Shown: piece after piece, positions 10,354 to 21,836 of the stretch | How the letters are laid out: each line of letters starts with the position of its first letter | Numbering within the stretch: the first letter of the stretch is position 1 | From: Promerops cafer | Lineage: Eukaryota > Chordata > Aves > Passeriformes > Nectariniidae | Assembly (NCBI GenBank): GCA_013398275.1 | Contig: VZSE01015197.1 | Span: 2,094,145 to 2,158,144 of the forward strand | Length of the DNA: 64,000 nt | Direction of reading: 5' to 3' | The notes under the pieces: model-generated | What the model was told of the DNA's origin: nothing | Database searches by the model: none | The model's input: only the letters and a program-made list of their open reading frames with translations | Translations under genes and position numbers: made by a program

Positions 10354-12977
10354 AAAATAAATCATAAGGATCTCAGTAGTCCGACAGGAACCTCATGAAG
10401 CTCTCCAAGAAGAAAATAGTGTACCTTTAGTGTAATAGACAGAAGAGAGAAGAAGGAGCAAGAATCTTCTTAGAGAAGCACGGTAAGATAAAAATTAAGA
10501 ATAGCTGCAAACAACCTAACCTAACCAGAATTTAGCCTTGCAGCAAGAAGTAAATTGGGAGATTTACAAAAATCTGTTCTACTCTTAATTATTTAATGAC
10601 AGTATGACAGATAAATAAAAGCAACTAGAAACTGGCCGAAACAAATCAAGGCTGGAGAAAATAAATTTATTTCTCTAGTAACATTATGAACGACATACAA
10701 GATAAGAATAGAGGGAAAAGTGTTTAATGCTGAAATATCAATAAGTAAAATAATGAAAGCCCCCTCATAACAAAGAACATAATAGTTGAAGCATGACTAT
10801 ATTAAGTTGGAAGATATTCAACTTTATTCATTTAGTAAGTTAGCGAATATAATAGGAAAATCTTTGGCTCATATTTATACAGGTTATTTATTATAGAATT
10901 CACTTTTTCTTAAGAGATGAAGCACTATTACATTGTCAAGCATGATAGCAATTTGACTATGATTCCCCTCTGGCACAAGCATGTCTTGAAGCAGGTAAGA
11001 GAAGATCAATATATGAATTCACAGATTCATGCTCCTACCATTCAGCTGATGCCTCAACAAGCATTATCTCTCCACTTATTTTTTCCACATTTTTCTCACT
11101 CTCAGTGTGTGCTCATGTTATGTGGCTATCTGATCTAGATGAGTGGTTCCTTTTTGTTTCCTCTTCAGGTGCACGATAATAAAAACAAAAATTTAAACAA
11201 ATGGAAAACCAACACCAACTGAGATCTTCAGAGTTAAAAGCCACTTATCTAGATGTATATATTGAGCAATTCAAAGTTGTACAAACTACTATTCAAATAA
11301 TTTCTCTTTCTTATGCTAAATCTGGCACCACAGGCAAAAGGAAATCTTCTGGACAAATTAATACAGGGATATTGAAAAAAGGGAAAATTTCAAATCTCTT
11401 AAAGGAAACATTTTTACTTACTATTTATTCTGCAGCACATTGCAAATGAAACACTTGCAGAAAATCATAGGGAACTTTCTCAAGTGTAAATATTGGCTTT
11501 TTCCTCTATCTTTTCAAATGTAACTCTGTAGAAAAGAAAATTCTATAAAGTCAGAACTTAAAAAAAGTAGCTTTGGTTTCAAGTTGGAAATAGTTCTTTA
11601 CAGTTGCATTGCAGTTACAACAATAGATTTAATCCTACTGAAGAACAGTTTTAATTCTGTTAATCTTAATGACATATTGTTTAAGATTTGGGAGATGGAC
11701 AGGGACATAAACTCAGCTGATGGAAAAGTCCTTCATTTATATCTAATTTTAAAAAGATGGAGTCCCATCTGCCTAGTGTATTTAAAATGCATCTATTTAA
11801 TGTTATTACAAATATTTCTTAGCGAATTTCATGCCATATATTCAGTAACTTTTATTTAATTTAAAAGATTTAAGTTTAGCTATGGCTGAACTTTCAAGTG
11901 TTGCAATAGCTGAAATTGACAAAATACAATTAAAGACTAAAATTCAACAAAATTTAATACCTGATGTACCTTAATAGAACATTCCAAATACCATTGCCTT
12001 ATTCTCTGCTGATTCCTCAACATACATTTTAATTTCAACATCTTGGAGTTAATACATTCTGCTGGGTTATGGTTGATTTGCTGTCATTTTGAAATAGGCT
12101 CTGTGAAGTCTTATGGGAAAATTCAGAAATTATCCTGAAATCTTATGTTTTTATTTTTATTGTGTTTGTTACATTTATACTTGTAGGGAAGTACATATTT
12201 TAATAAAAAAAAAAATAAAATTTTCGAGCATTTTGTGATACTTTGTTACTTTCTGCATGTACCACTAAAAAGAAGAAAGTTCATGACACAATGTAAGTGT
12301 ATCATTTTCTTTCGAAAAAGTTATAGAAACATCCACCAACAGATTGTTTGTGCACATTGGCCAAAGGTGCATGAAAGAAAATAGAAGATGTGAATACCAC
12401 GTTTTGGGGAAAGGGGGGTGGGGAGGGATAAATTATGCCTTTCAACAAATTCTTGCCTCTTTCTATGAGTCTAGAAGTGAGACTGTTTAACTCACTTTGA
12501 CTCCAGAAAAATACCTTGATATTCTTTACCTTGCCACCATTGCTTAAGGCCTTCCAAGGCCATTAGGAGCTCTGTAGGTGTAACAGTACCTCAGTGTGAA
12601 GATTTCCTAGTCATGCTGTTTCAGTTCCTAAAGGATCATGTATAAAACTATTCTACTATTGATGCAGGCAGCCTTGGGTGAAAAACCCACAATTCAGGTT
12701 GAAGTTTAGCCTGTATGAAAACTGACTTCATAGTTAAAAGCTGTGAGGTAAGTGCATGCAGACAAAACTCCTTCGTATTCCCAAAAGCCCTTTCTGTATC
12801 ACACAGAAATAACATGAAGGGTGGGATTAAGGCACCTGAAACTTCAGGGAACCAGAGGCAGCAGACACGATACATGATGTGTTGCCATAAACCTGAGTCC
12901 AGGAGTAAGAACTGGAGGCCATCTGGAGTTCAAGAGGATGTCCAAGGTAACTCTACTGATCAAATACCTTCTCTGAT
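10354..12977. other. Unique AT-rich non-coding DNA
   Basis: No gene is supported. A short stretch at 10,375-10,415 (GGAACCTCATGAAGCTC) resembles plus-strand CR1 but is too short to call. The small open frames between 10,917 and 11,859 are AT-rich and have no domain. A plus-strand frame at 12,715-12,984 runs into the next CR1 and is not recognised. Confidence 0.5.
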
Positions 12978-13275
12978 ACCATAGAACTGTTTGGGTTGGA
13001 AGAGATTTTAACATCACCTAGGTCCAATCTGCCTTGCTTGGGCAGGGATGCCACCTACTAGATCAGCTTGTTCAGGGCACCCTGGCCTCCAACATTGCCA
13101 GGGATGGGTCATCCACAACTTTCCTAGGCAGCCAGTTCCAGTGCCTCACCACTCTCTGCATAAAGGATTTCTTCCTCAGATCTAATCAAAAATACCTGAG
13201 TTTTTTTGTTTAAAACTGTTCCCCTGTGTCCTATCCCTATCTGCCCATCTAAAAAGTTGCTCTCCCCGACTGGGA
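12978..13275 (-). mobile_element. CR1 LINE 3'-end fragment
   Basis: Antisense CR1 tail: ATAGAACTGTTTGGGTTGGA at the left edge, then a block with CTTGGGCAGGGATGCCACC, then CCAGGGATGGG..ATCCACAAC, the CCAGTTCCAGTGCCTCACCA block and the TTTCTTCCTCAGATCTAATC block. It ends near the CCCCTGTGTCCTATCCCTA segment and the GTTGCTCTCCCCGACTGG block at about 13,275. Length is about 300 bp, so the copy is 5'-truncated within the 3' part of ORF2 and UTR. The clear order and moderate divergence suggest an intermediate age. Confidence 0.88.
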
Positions 13276-14184
13276 GAATTTGGAAAGAAATTTAGGACCC
13301 TTTAGTTTTTAAGGACATATCTAAATAAAAACTTTGCTTAACATGAAACTGACACTGGAATGTGAAATGTCCTTTAGCAAAGATTGTAGAGATTCAATGC
13401 CTCTTAAATCCTTCTGAAGACCATGCAGTTCTTGCTTCTTTCAGTTGATCCAGCTATTTGCTTTATTCCTGGAGGCCAGTTTCTTCATCTTTGGACTCAC
13501 AGTGGGAAATTCTCATCTTCTTTCTTCTTCGAAAGTGTCGTCTAGTACTAAATAGAAGAGAAATTAATTCCTCTTCCTAGTTCTAGTACATGATATGGCA
13601 GCTGCAAAGAATAAATAAGCACAGAAAAATCACCTCTATGGTGGTTCCACTGCGGGTTCCTGAGCTTAGAGAGAAATGTCTGAATATCCCTGGTTAGACC
13701 TTTGCCACTTGAATATATTTTTCTTAGCACTGCTCTATATATAACCTTCATGGAACTGCTACAATAAAATATATTAGTTTCTCCTTGTGAGAAGAATTTC
13801 TTCTTTATATTTGGTATTTGCATAACTACTATCAAGTGATCCTATATGTTTGTATGCCAATTCTTTGTCCTAGTCAAAAGCTAAAGGAAAAATAAGAAAG
13901 AGGAAAAAAATAATAAAAACCAAAAGAAAAAAGAGAGAGGCTGGAGTAGTGCTCAACAGGAAAAGTTTTACACATTAAAGCACAGCTGTGATTTTTACTG
14001 CAGATTCACAATCCATTGTAGTCTTAGGACATCATAAAACTATTTTACCTTTTGTGTTCCCAGTGGTTAGTCTCTGTTGAAAGACTGGGTTACTTCAGTC
14101 TGAATTCTGCTCTGAAAACAGGTTTAATAAGTGGCTACGCTTTTGTGTGTTTTGAGATATAGATTTGGGTGATTAAGCCTTGAC
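13276..14184. other. Unique non-coding DNA
   Basis: No gene or repeat family is recognised. A purine-rich stretch lies at about 13,885-13,940. The minus-strand frame at 13,548-13,835 (95 codons) has no recognisable domain. Confidence 0.5.
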
Positions 14185-15290
14185 ATTGAGTACAGCAGCA
14201 CTGGGTCAGAAACAGGTCCACCTACCAACATATCCTGTCTCTGAAAGCACATATCTCAAGAGAAAAAAAAAAAAAAGGGCAGACATTCTGTGACACTGTA
14301 CCCCTACATTTCCTCTGACATAACAATAATGTGCGCCTTGAGGACTTTTGAGTCACAGGTTTTATCTTTGTATTTATCAGCCCTTAATGAATGTTTCTCC
14401 ACAGATTTCAGTAATTTATTTTTAACTCATCTAAACTTTTACCATACATATTATTCCATGTCAGAAAGTCATATCATTAAATAAGACCTTCTGTGGGAAA
14501 AAATATGTACCTATTTTTTATTCTATGACTTAAATCTCCTTAAAATTTGATTTGTCTCTGCCTTGTTTCTGTATTCTGAGAATGAATGAAAAACTATTCT
14601 CCTATTCACTCACTGCCATGGTGCTCATTATCCATTTCTTCTCCAGACAAAATATCCAAATCTGCTTCACTTTTTCTCTTGCAGAATCCATTTCACCTTA
14701 TTTGTCATACTTGTTGCCCTTTTCTGTACCTTCTCCATATCTAATATTTTATTATTATAAACAGAACTGCAAATAGCATGCAAGATGTGAGGACAACATG
14801 GATTTATACAGCAGCATAATTATACTTTTTGCTTTCCTCTCAATTCTTTTCCCAGTTCTCAAAACAAGTTATTTTTCTGACCACTATTAAACATTGAGCT
14901 GATGTTTTCAGGGTGTGATTATATAATGACTCCAAAATCTCTTTCCTGAATAGCAATAACTAATTTAAAGATTTTCACTGTATATGTAGAGATGGATTGT
15001 TTTTCCAACCATCACTACTTTGCATTTGTCAAAAGTGAATCTCACCGTTTTATCACCAGCCAATCAGCTTCACAAAATGTACCCAGTGTTCTTCATTCAG
15101 ATTGCTTCCTTAATATTTTGCATAAATTTAGCATTATCATCAAACCTTGACACCTCACTCTCCCCTTTCCAGACCAGCTGTGCCCTGCCACAAACCCCTA
15201 TGGATCCCTTCCATTTTAAAAACAGTGTGAAAAGGGTCCTCTTGGTCCAATTAGCTACAAATGGAAGGATGCTCTCTTTTATCAAATGAG
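14185..15290 (-). mobile_element. Ancient CR1-like LINE, about 1.1 kb, 3' UTR and RT remnant
   Basis: The left edge has GGGTCAGAAACAGGTCCACC followed by TATCCTGTCTCTGAAAG. This is the reverse complement of the 3' end of the old CR1 lineage abundant in turtles and crocodilians, not of the younger avian CR1 subfamilies. The order then continues through TTGTTGCCCTTTTCTGTACC (about 14,710), CAAGATGTGAGGACAACATGG, the GGATTTATACAGCAGCATAA block, the TTTTCAGGGTGTGATTATA block, ATGACTCCAAAATCTCTTTC and TACTTTGCATTTGTC. On the minus strand the RT active-site region is still readable as SEVSRFDDNAKF, with the two aspartates encoded at 15,136-15,141. This is a relic of the FADD box with the alanine lost. 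Many indels show great age, and the element is dead. The exact edges are approximate. Confidence 0.75.
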
Positions 15291-18200
15291 GGTTGTGTGT
15301 ATTTTCTTATGTCCAGACATTCTGGCAACTATATGAAGTTGCTTCATTCCCTGACATCTTGCATTCCTGCTGCTCTCAGTTATCTCACAACCACCACTAC
15401 AGCTGGCTTCTGGAATCCACAATAAATGCAAGCCAGCTTGCTGCTCTTGCAAAATGAAATTGGAATTGGAAACCAGAGGAGTCTGCTTCAAACTTTATAC
15501 CCTACAGCCAACACAGATTCACTCCCCTGTTTCAGTCAAGACCCTCTCTCAGCAGTGTGGGAAATGGCTCTCACGTTCACTTGACCACTGTCCTGTGCAG
15601 ACGAGCCCATCTCTGGTGAAATCCTGCTACTCAAGCAGCCTGCACAGCACGTTCTGCAAGTCAGAAGGATGCAAGGACAGAGACAGACTAATTAGGATCA
15701 CAGTAGAAGACAGTGGTTTTCCCCACATAAATTACTCATAGACCAAGAAGGTCATCCCCCAACAAACCAAGAGGTGCTGACAGATACCAACACGAGGCTT
15801 AATAGAGTTTGATATTCTAGTACGTGCACACAGAGGTGTGCAGTTCAAACCAAGAGGCCAGTGTTGCTTGTCAGAAATGCCTGATCCACACTGAGCTCCA
15901 GCAAGAAGGCAAGCAGCTATTTTTATAAAACCTTCAGCTTGTGGAAAGGTTTAGATTGTCAAGTTTCTTCATAGTCATCTACATTAGTATGATGCTAGTG
16001 AAAGGTGAAGAAGGAAAGACAGAATATGCCTGAGCTTAGGAGATACACAGGGCAGTTAGTATTTGGTATGGAGGTAAGTGCTAGAAGAATTATAGTGGTA
16101 CATTAAAATGTACATTATAATTTGTTTAGCAGTACAAAAGCAGCATTCTTTCCCTCAATACTATTATAAGATATGTGAAGCCTATCTCTTCTGTGATTCC
16201 ACTTCTGGATCCAGAGTGATAACTTAATGTCATCAAGCACAATAAATGATTGTGCTCTTCTGCAGCCCACACCCAATTATTCTTGGTTCAATTTCATTGG
16301 CATAAGGTAAAGGCCTGGTATCTGTAACTGTTCATTATCAATGTCAGCATTGATAAGTGAATGAAGATAATCTCATTCCCATTCTATGCTATAACACTGT
16401 ACTAAATTCAGTCACTGATTACTGTGGCAAATTTTTCCCCTGGTGTGCACCCTGCTCTGCGTTTTACTGCCAGCTTGTATTGTTGTCACTAGGCATCCCT
16501 GGCTTTCCTCTAGACTCTTCCCAACTTTCATTTCACACTTCAGGCTATTTGCATAGGAAATTGAACGTATCCTATGATGGTACACAGATACGAAAATGGG
16601 GTAGAGGGTACTTAGAGGGTAATATCTTTTCATGTACCAAAATATCTGTGTGAAATGTTCCTTAAACCTACCCTTCATTTCTTCATTCGGGGAAAAAAAG
16701 CCAAAACCAAAAACAAAAACAAAAAAGCAAAAGCACAGATACCTTTAAAAGGGTACCCTGTACTAATAACTGTGCTTACACAGGTAGCAAGAGATAATTT
16801 ATCAGATATCAGGAGGACATTGTGGAATTCAAGTTTCCAACTGGAGCATACTTCATGCAGATTACAATGAATTTCAGTAACCATTGGAGCAGGTGACTTC
16901 ACAACTGATACTTCAGCCTGTAGTCAGAAGTACCAGCTGCTCCTTTCTTTGTGTTTTAGATACAGCTCCTGTTTCCAGTGCTGCATTTAGAGACCTTTTG
17001 TATACTGCTTTCAGTACTGAATTTTTTTTAATCCAGGAGCTGTCTTAGAGTGGTGAGCATGGGAAAATAGTCTTCTGCACCACAAGTTTTTTTTGACTAT
17101 ATAAAGATTATCCTCACTATGTAAAAAAAACCAAAACTGAGTAAATATCCTGGGTTTCTGCAACAAGATTGTGGTTCATTGTATTTTCATTTTGTTACCA
17201 CTGATCAGAAACATTCTTTGCAAGATGGGTCTCTGTTTCACACATGTATGCTCACATATGTATACACCCACTGTTTGCAAATGAAAAAGTGTAATTAGAA
17301 CAAAGCTTTTTAATCTCCCCTCACTTCCCAACAAGCAGTTACATTCAAGCAGGAATTCAACTAGCACATCTGTGTGAGGCAGTATTTACATCTGGGTAGT
17401 GTCACATACTGCATAGGAGAAAAGCACAGTACATACTAAAAATACTTAGCTTTTAGTTCTCCCCCACAATCAATTCATGGCTTCATTTGAGCTTGAAAAC
17501 TTACTTTTGAGACCAGACATGTTCAGCAAACTGAGGATTTTGCAATCAGTAGTCTTTTGATACGCACACAGTTATTGCTGAACAAAATAGAGTCTACACT
17601 ACAAAAAAAAAAGTATTTTCAGGCAGGTGAAAGATAAGAAAAATGACATTAAGGTCTTCAGTACCCAGTAAAGTATCACTTATTAGTCACTAATAAGTAG
17701 CTTACCTGCAAAGATCATGATAATATGCCCTGCCATAACTCTGCTCAGATGAGTATGTCCCCACTAAACTATTTGCTGCTGGCCTCACACACTTTGACAC
17801 TGACTCAGACTATCAGAGATTAATTCCACTACCAGTCTGGGAAGCTAAGGAATCAGGAAAGCAACAGAAGCTGCAAATACAGCAACTGGGTTCTATCAGA
17901 GCAGGGGGAAATCTGCATAAAACAGTTCAGTACAGCTTTGCAGGGAAATCTCTGTAGAAAATTAGTAGTGAAATAATCCTGAATTTATTTATTTATTTTT
18001 ACCAGGAGAAATGCATTAAGAGCATAAGGTAGATATGCAGAAGGTTTTCTCTGTTTTATCAAATATCTCATTTAAATTCTAGAGCACAGCAGACATTCAT
18101 TAAAATTCAGTTGTTGCCAGGAATTTCAGTGACAGAACTGTGACAGCTGACGACGGGGACACTGTTAGTGAGGTGGTCGAAGCTACACTGAAGATTCTTC

Positions 18201-20839
18201 CTCTCAGAAACACAGTTTGATCAGACTTTTTTTTCTTCCTCCTCCCACTCCCCGTTGCACCGAGTGTTGCAAAAGCAGATTTGTGATTAGACTGGACAGC
18301 CTTTCAAGCTAGGACTCCCTGCATATTCAGATCACCCTGGAACAAAAGCCATGATAAGCACAAGAAGATCCCTAGGACTACTCAGTAACAGAAGACACAG
18401 ACAATAGCGCCATGGGCACACCGCTGGTAAACAAGGCAGCAAGAGGGACTGAGAGGAGAAAGAGCCAAAGTGTACATAGCAGTACTGAGCCCTAACAGAG
18501 CCCTTCCATCTTATTTCTCTTACTCCATAGCCTTTACCCATCTCTTTGTCTGTCTGGTTTGTATCTCTGTTCTCCCAGGACTTGGATTTCTCCTACCAAT
18601 TAGGCTCATTAGGATATCCTGCAAGGCTCTGCCATTGCCCAATTAAACCAGTCGCCCGATTGCAGACAAAAATTGCAGGTGACTCTCCCTGTCTGAACTC
18701 TCTGCAAAGACTGCAAAATGATCTATCTGTATATATAAGACAGAGCATTAACTGCTTAGGTGCTAGGTAGGCATGGCACTGGCTCAGAAAACAATTTTTT
18801 GGAAGAAATTTCTTAATGTCTTTATGGCTACTCTTATCTGAGGTTATTAATTCCTACATCTAGTCCCACAATGAAAGTAAATCACAAGTTCTTTATACCA
18901 CCAGCACCTGTTACATAAACCTAGTAATAAATTAATGAATGGATAAATAAATATGGAATGTCAGCATACATGATTGTTGCCTTCACTTACAGGTAACCAC
19001 ACCAGTCCTTAATTTGAGCACTGCTAATAACATGTACATTATTTTAGTCACATATTTTAACTGATGAAAATCAAACTTCATTCAAAATATACTACAGAAG
19101 GAAACAAATGTAAATCATCCCAAATAGTGATCTTCTGCAAGTAAGGTAAAAACCAGGGATAAGAAAATGTGCATTAAAATTGATATGCTCCTTTCTAAGT
19201 TCATTTCAATGAACATATATTTTGTCATCCCTGTCAAAATAAAGGGGTACCAAAACTGCTGGAGATTATCATTAAAATTTAATGATGAAAATTTCAACAC
19301 CACAGGTTTCCAAAAAATCTGAAGATTTTTAATGGAAAAGCTTTGAAAAGGAAAACTATGAATGACAGCTTTCAGCATTACTGTTCTGAAACATTTTGCA
19401 CCTCTGTCATTGTTTTCTTCTCAGTGCAAAATTCATAACGTCAAAGAGAACAAACATAAGACATGATTAGACAAAATAACTGTGCTTAAACTGCAGAAAT
19501 AGACGTGTTTTGAATTCTAATTTCTTTTACTTCTCAAGTAGAATTCTTATTATTATCTGAAAGTGGAAAAGACTAAGTTACTTTTAAGCAAGTAAAACTC
19601 ATCATCCATACAATATTCATGCCTAGACCTTCTTCTAGTCTTTGAGGAAATTTATCTTTATTGTTTTTATTCTGTCATTTCATAAATATCAGATCTATTG
19701 GAGAGTAAGAAAACAACTGAATATGTAACAAAAACTTAGAGGAAATGTTTCTAATTCAGAATTGCATGGCAACAACAATTTCATATGCAGGGAAGCTCTG
19801 ATCCCACACTTCCTAAAATCTTGAAAGGGAAGAACTCTAAAAAGTACTTAAGAGAATTTCCCTATCTTACTTTATTAGATATTAAAAGTGTCAAGTTAAT
19901 GTTTTGTTTTCCTTGATGGGAATCTCAAACTCTAAATCTATTGAAAATACACCAGTGTGGTTAGCTCAGGCTCCAAACTGAGATATATCTTATCCCATAA
20001 TAAGGGCCAATCTGTAAAATATTACTCCAGATTTGGAGTTGTTTTTTGCCAAACTCTAAAGTTATGATATCAGATTTTAACAAGATGTTCTAATTTCCAT
20101 GTCCCATGTCACAAACCTAGGACAGAGGATTTTTATAGCAAAAAATATCTCATATTTAGATCAGTAGTTCTATATGCAATAAGATGTTATTGGCATGTGT
20201 ATTGCTTAATTCTTATCACTGAATGGAGTATGTAAGGAACATAATATTTGAAGAAAGGGATATTTATTCATTTTCCATCTTTAATACAGAGGATCTGGGT
20301 CCCACAAAAAGAGCTATACATCTCTGTCTGTTTGGAGTTTTTTCAGATGTAAACATTTAAATATCTATTTATTAGGTCTTTCATAGTTTGTAGTTCTACA
20401 GCGCTGAGTAGGTACTATGTGCTCTCATGTGTTAATTCATGGTTAATTTAACAGCTCCTGAAAGCTGGCTGGGGCTTCCACATCAAAAAATTTCAGTGTA
20501 TAGCAAAAGTGGTTTAGTCCTCAGCATCCTGGAAATTTGTGTTGTGAATGTCACGCTATTTATTTTAATCCTTTTCTTTCAGGTATTCCAACATACTTTT
20601 CTTAGAACATTTATTTTGATGTAACAGGGAACAATTTTATGACAAGTATTCCTCTACTAGTATCAAGAAAGATGACAGCATTTAACAAGAACTGCTCCTA
20701 TACTTAACCCAGACTACCTTATAGCACAATATAGCAAAACTCTTTTCATATCACCTCTTGTTCTCTCTCCTGGTGTCAACTTCTTATCTATATTTGATTA
20801 TCTCGGTTTAGTATTTACACATCCTCCTTCCAGAAAGCA
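15291..20839. other. Unique non-coding DNA with two GC-richer blocks
   Basis: No gene or transposon is recognised. Slightly GC-richer, repeat-free blocks lie at 15,300-15,740 and 18,100-18,760. The second contains several ATTA/TAAT cores (18,598-18,646) and could be a conserved non-coding element. A perfect 9-bp inverted repeat with a 3-nt loop lies at 17,688-17,708, and a TGACTCA AP-1 site at 17,801. Open frames here (98 codons or fewer) overlap one another and carry no domain. Confidence 0.5.
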
Positions 20840-21313
20840 GGGTAATAAGGAGGATCCTGGGATTTTCTTCCTTACTCTGCTCTTGTGAAACCACACCTGG
20901 AGCACTGTGCCCAGCTCTACACTCACAGCCCAAGAAAGACAGTGACCTAAGAAAACAGGTCCAGAAGGAGGGTCATGAAAATGGCCAGAGGACTGGAACA
21001 CCTGTTCTGTGAAGACAGGCTGAGACAGTTGGAATTGTTAAGCATGGAGAAGACTCCAGAGAGACCTAATTGTGCCTTTCAGTACCTAAAGGGGGCTTAA
21101 AATAAACATGAAGACAGTAATTTTACTAAGGCCATTAATAAATATGTCTGTGGTGGGTACTCCATGACTGGAAGTGTTCAATGCTAGGCTGGACTGTGCT
21201 TTGAGCAATCTGATCTAGTGGAAGGTATCTATGTCCTTGGCAGGAGGGTTGGAACAGATGACCTCTAAACGTCCCTTCCAACCCACACCATTCTGTGGTT
21301 CCATGATTCTATG
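20840..21313 (+). mobile_element. CR1 LINE 3' portion, plus orientation, internally deleted
   Basis: The segment starts within the C-terminal part of ORF2: CTCTTGTGAAACCACACCTGG and CACTGTGCCCAGCTC, encoding a decayed ALVRPHLEYCVQ-like block, then GTCCAGAAGGAGGGTCATGA and the CACCTGTTCTGTGAAGACAGG block. It skips much of the segment normally found between CTAAAGGGGGC (about 21,090) and TCCATGACTGGAAGTGTTC (21,163). It then continues through the 3' UTR (CTGATCTAGTGGAAGG, GGAGGGTTGGAACAGATGA) and ends at 21,303-21,313 with ATGATTCTATG, the canonical CR1 terminal motif. The intact 3' terminus and missing 5' half are typical of CR1. Confidence 0.9.
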
Positions 21314-21710
21314 TTTTCTTTTCCATCATGCAATAGGTATTAGACCAGGTTCCCTTTTCACAAAAGCATCAAGCCATTATAATGTATATCTATCAGAAAC
21401 GTTTCTCTCAAGGCATTCCAGTTATTCAAGCTGCTTAAGAGACATGAAGAGTTTGTGAGGTCAAAATAAAACACACACAAAAAATTATCATTATTCAACT
21501 CCACATAGTTTTAGTTCTCCATTTTTTTATTTCTTTTTAATATATTTATTTGCTCTCAATTAAGATTTTGTTGTTAATTTTTTGTTACATTTTTTTTTAT
21601 TTCAATTACAAATATAAAATACATGGACAGTTAAAAAGCAAAAACCAGATCACAAACCTTTTACTTCAAGATAAATTTTCTGAGTTGAATAATGATAATT
21701 TAATGATAGT

Positions 21711-21717
21711 CTTTCTC

Positions 21718-21773
<56 letters not shown>

Positions 21774-21836
21774 TTTCTTTTTCTTTTTCTTTTTCTTTTT
21801 CTTTTTCTTTTTCTTTTTTTTCTTTCTTTCTTCCCT
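21711..21836 (+). repeat. Polypyrimidine (CTTT)n/(CTTTTT)n microsatellite
   Basis: This is 126 nt of unbroken pyrimidine. The left half is mainly CTTT units and the right half mainly CTTTTT units, with a short CTTTCTTTCTTCCCT end. Homopurine-homopyrimidine mirror repeats of this length can adopt intramolecular triplex (H-DNA) structures and are prone to replication slippage. The true length in the genome may be variable or compressed in assembly. Confidence 0.95.
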
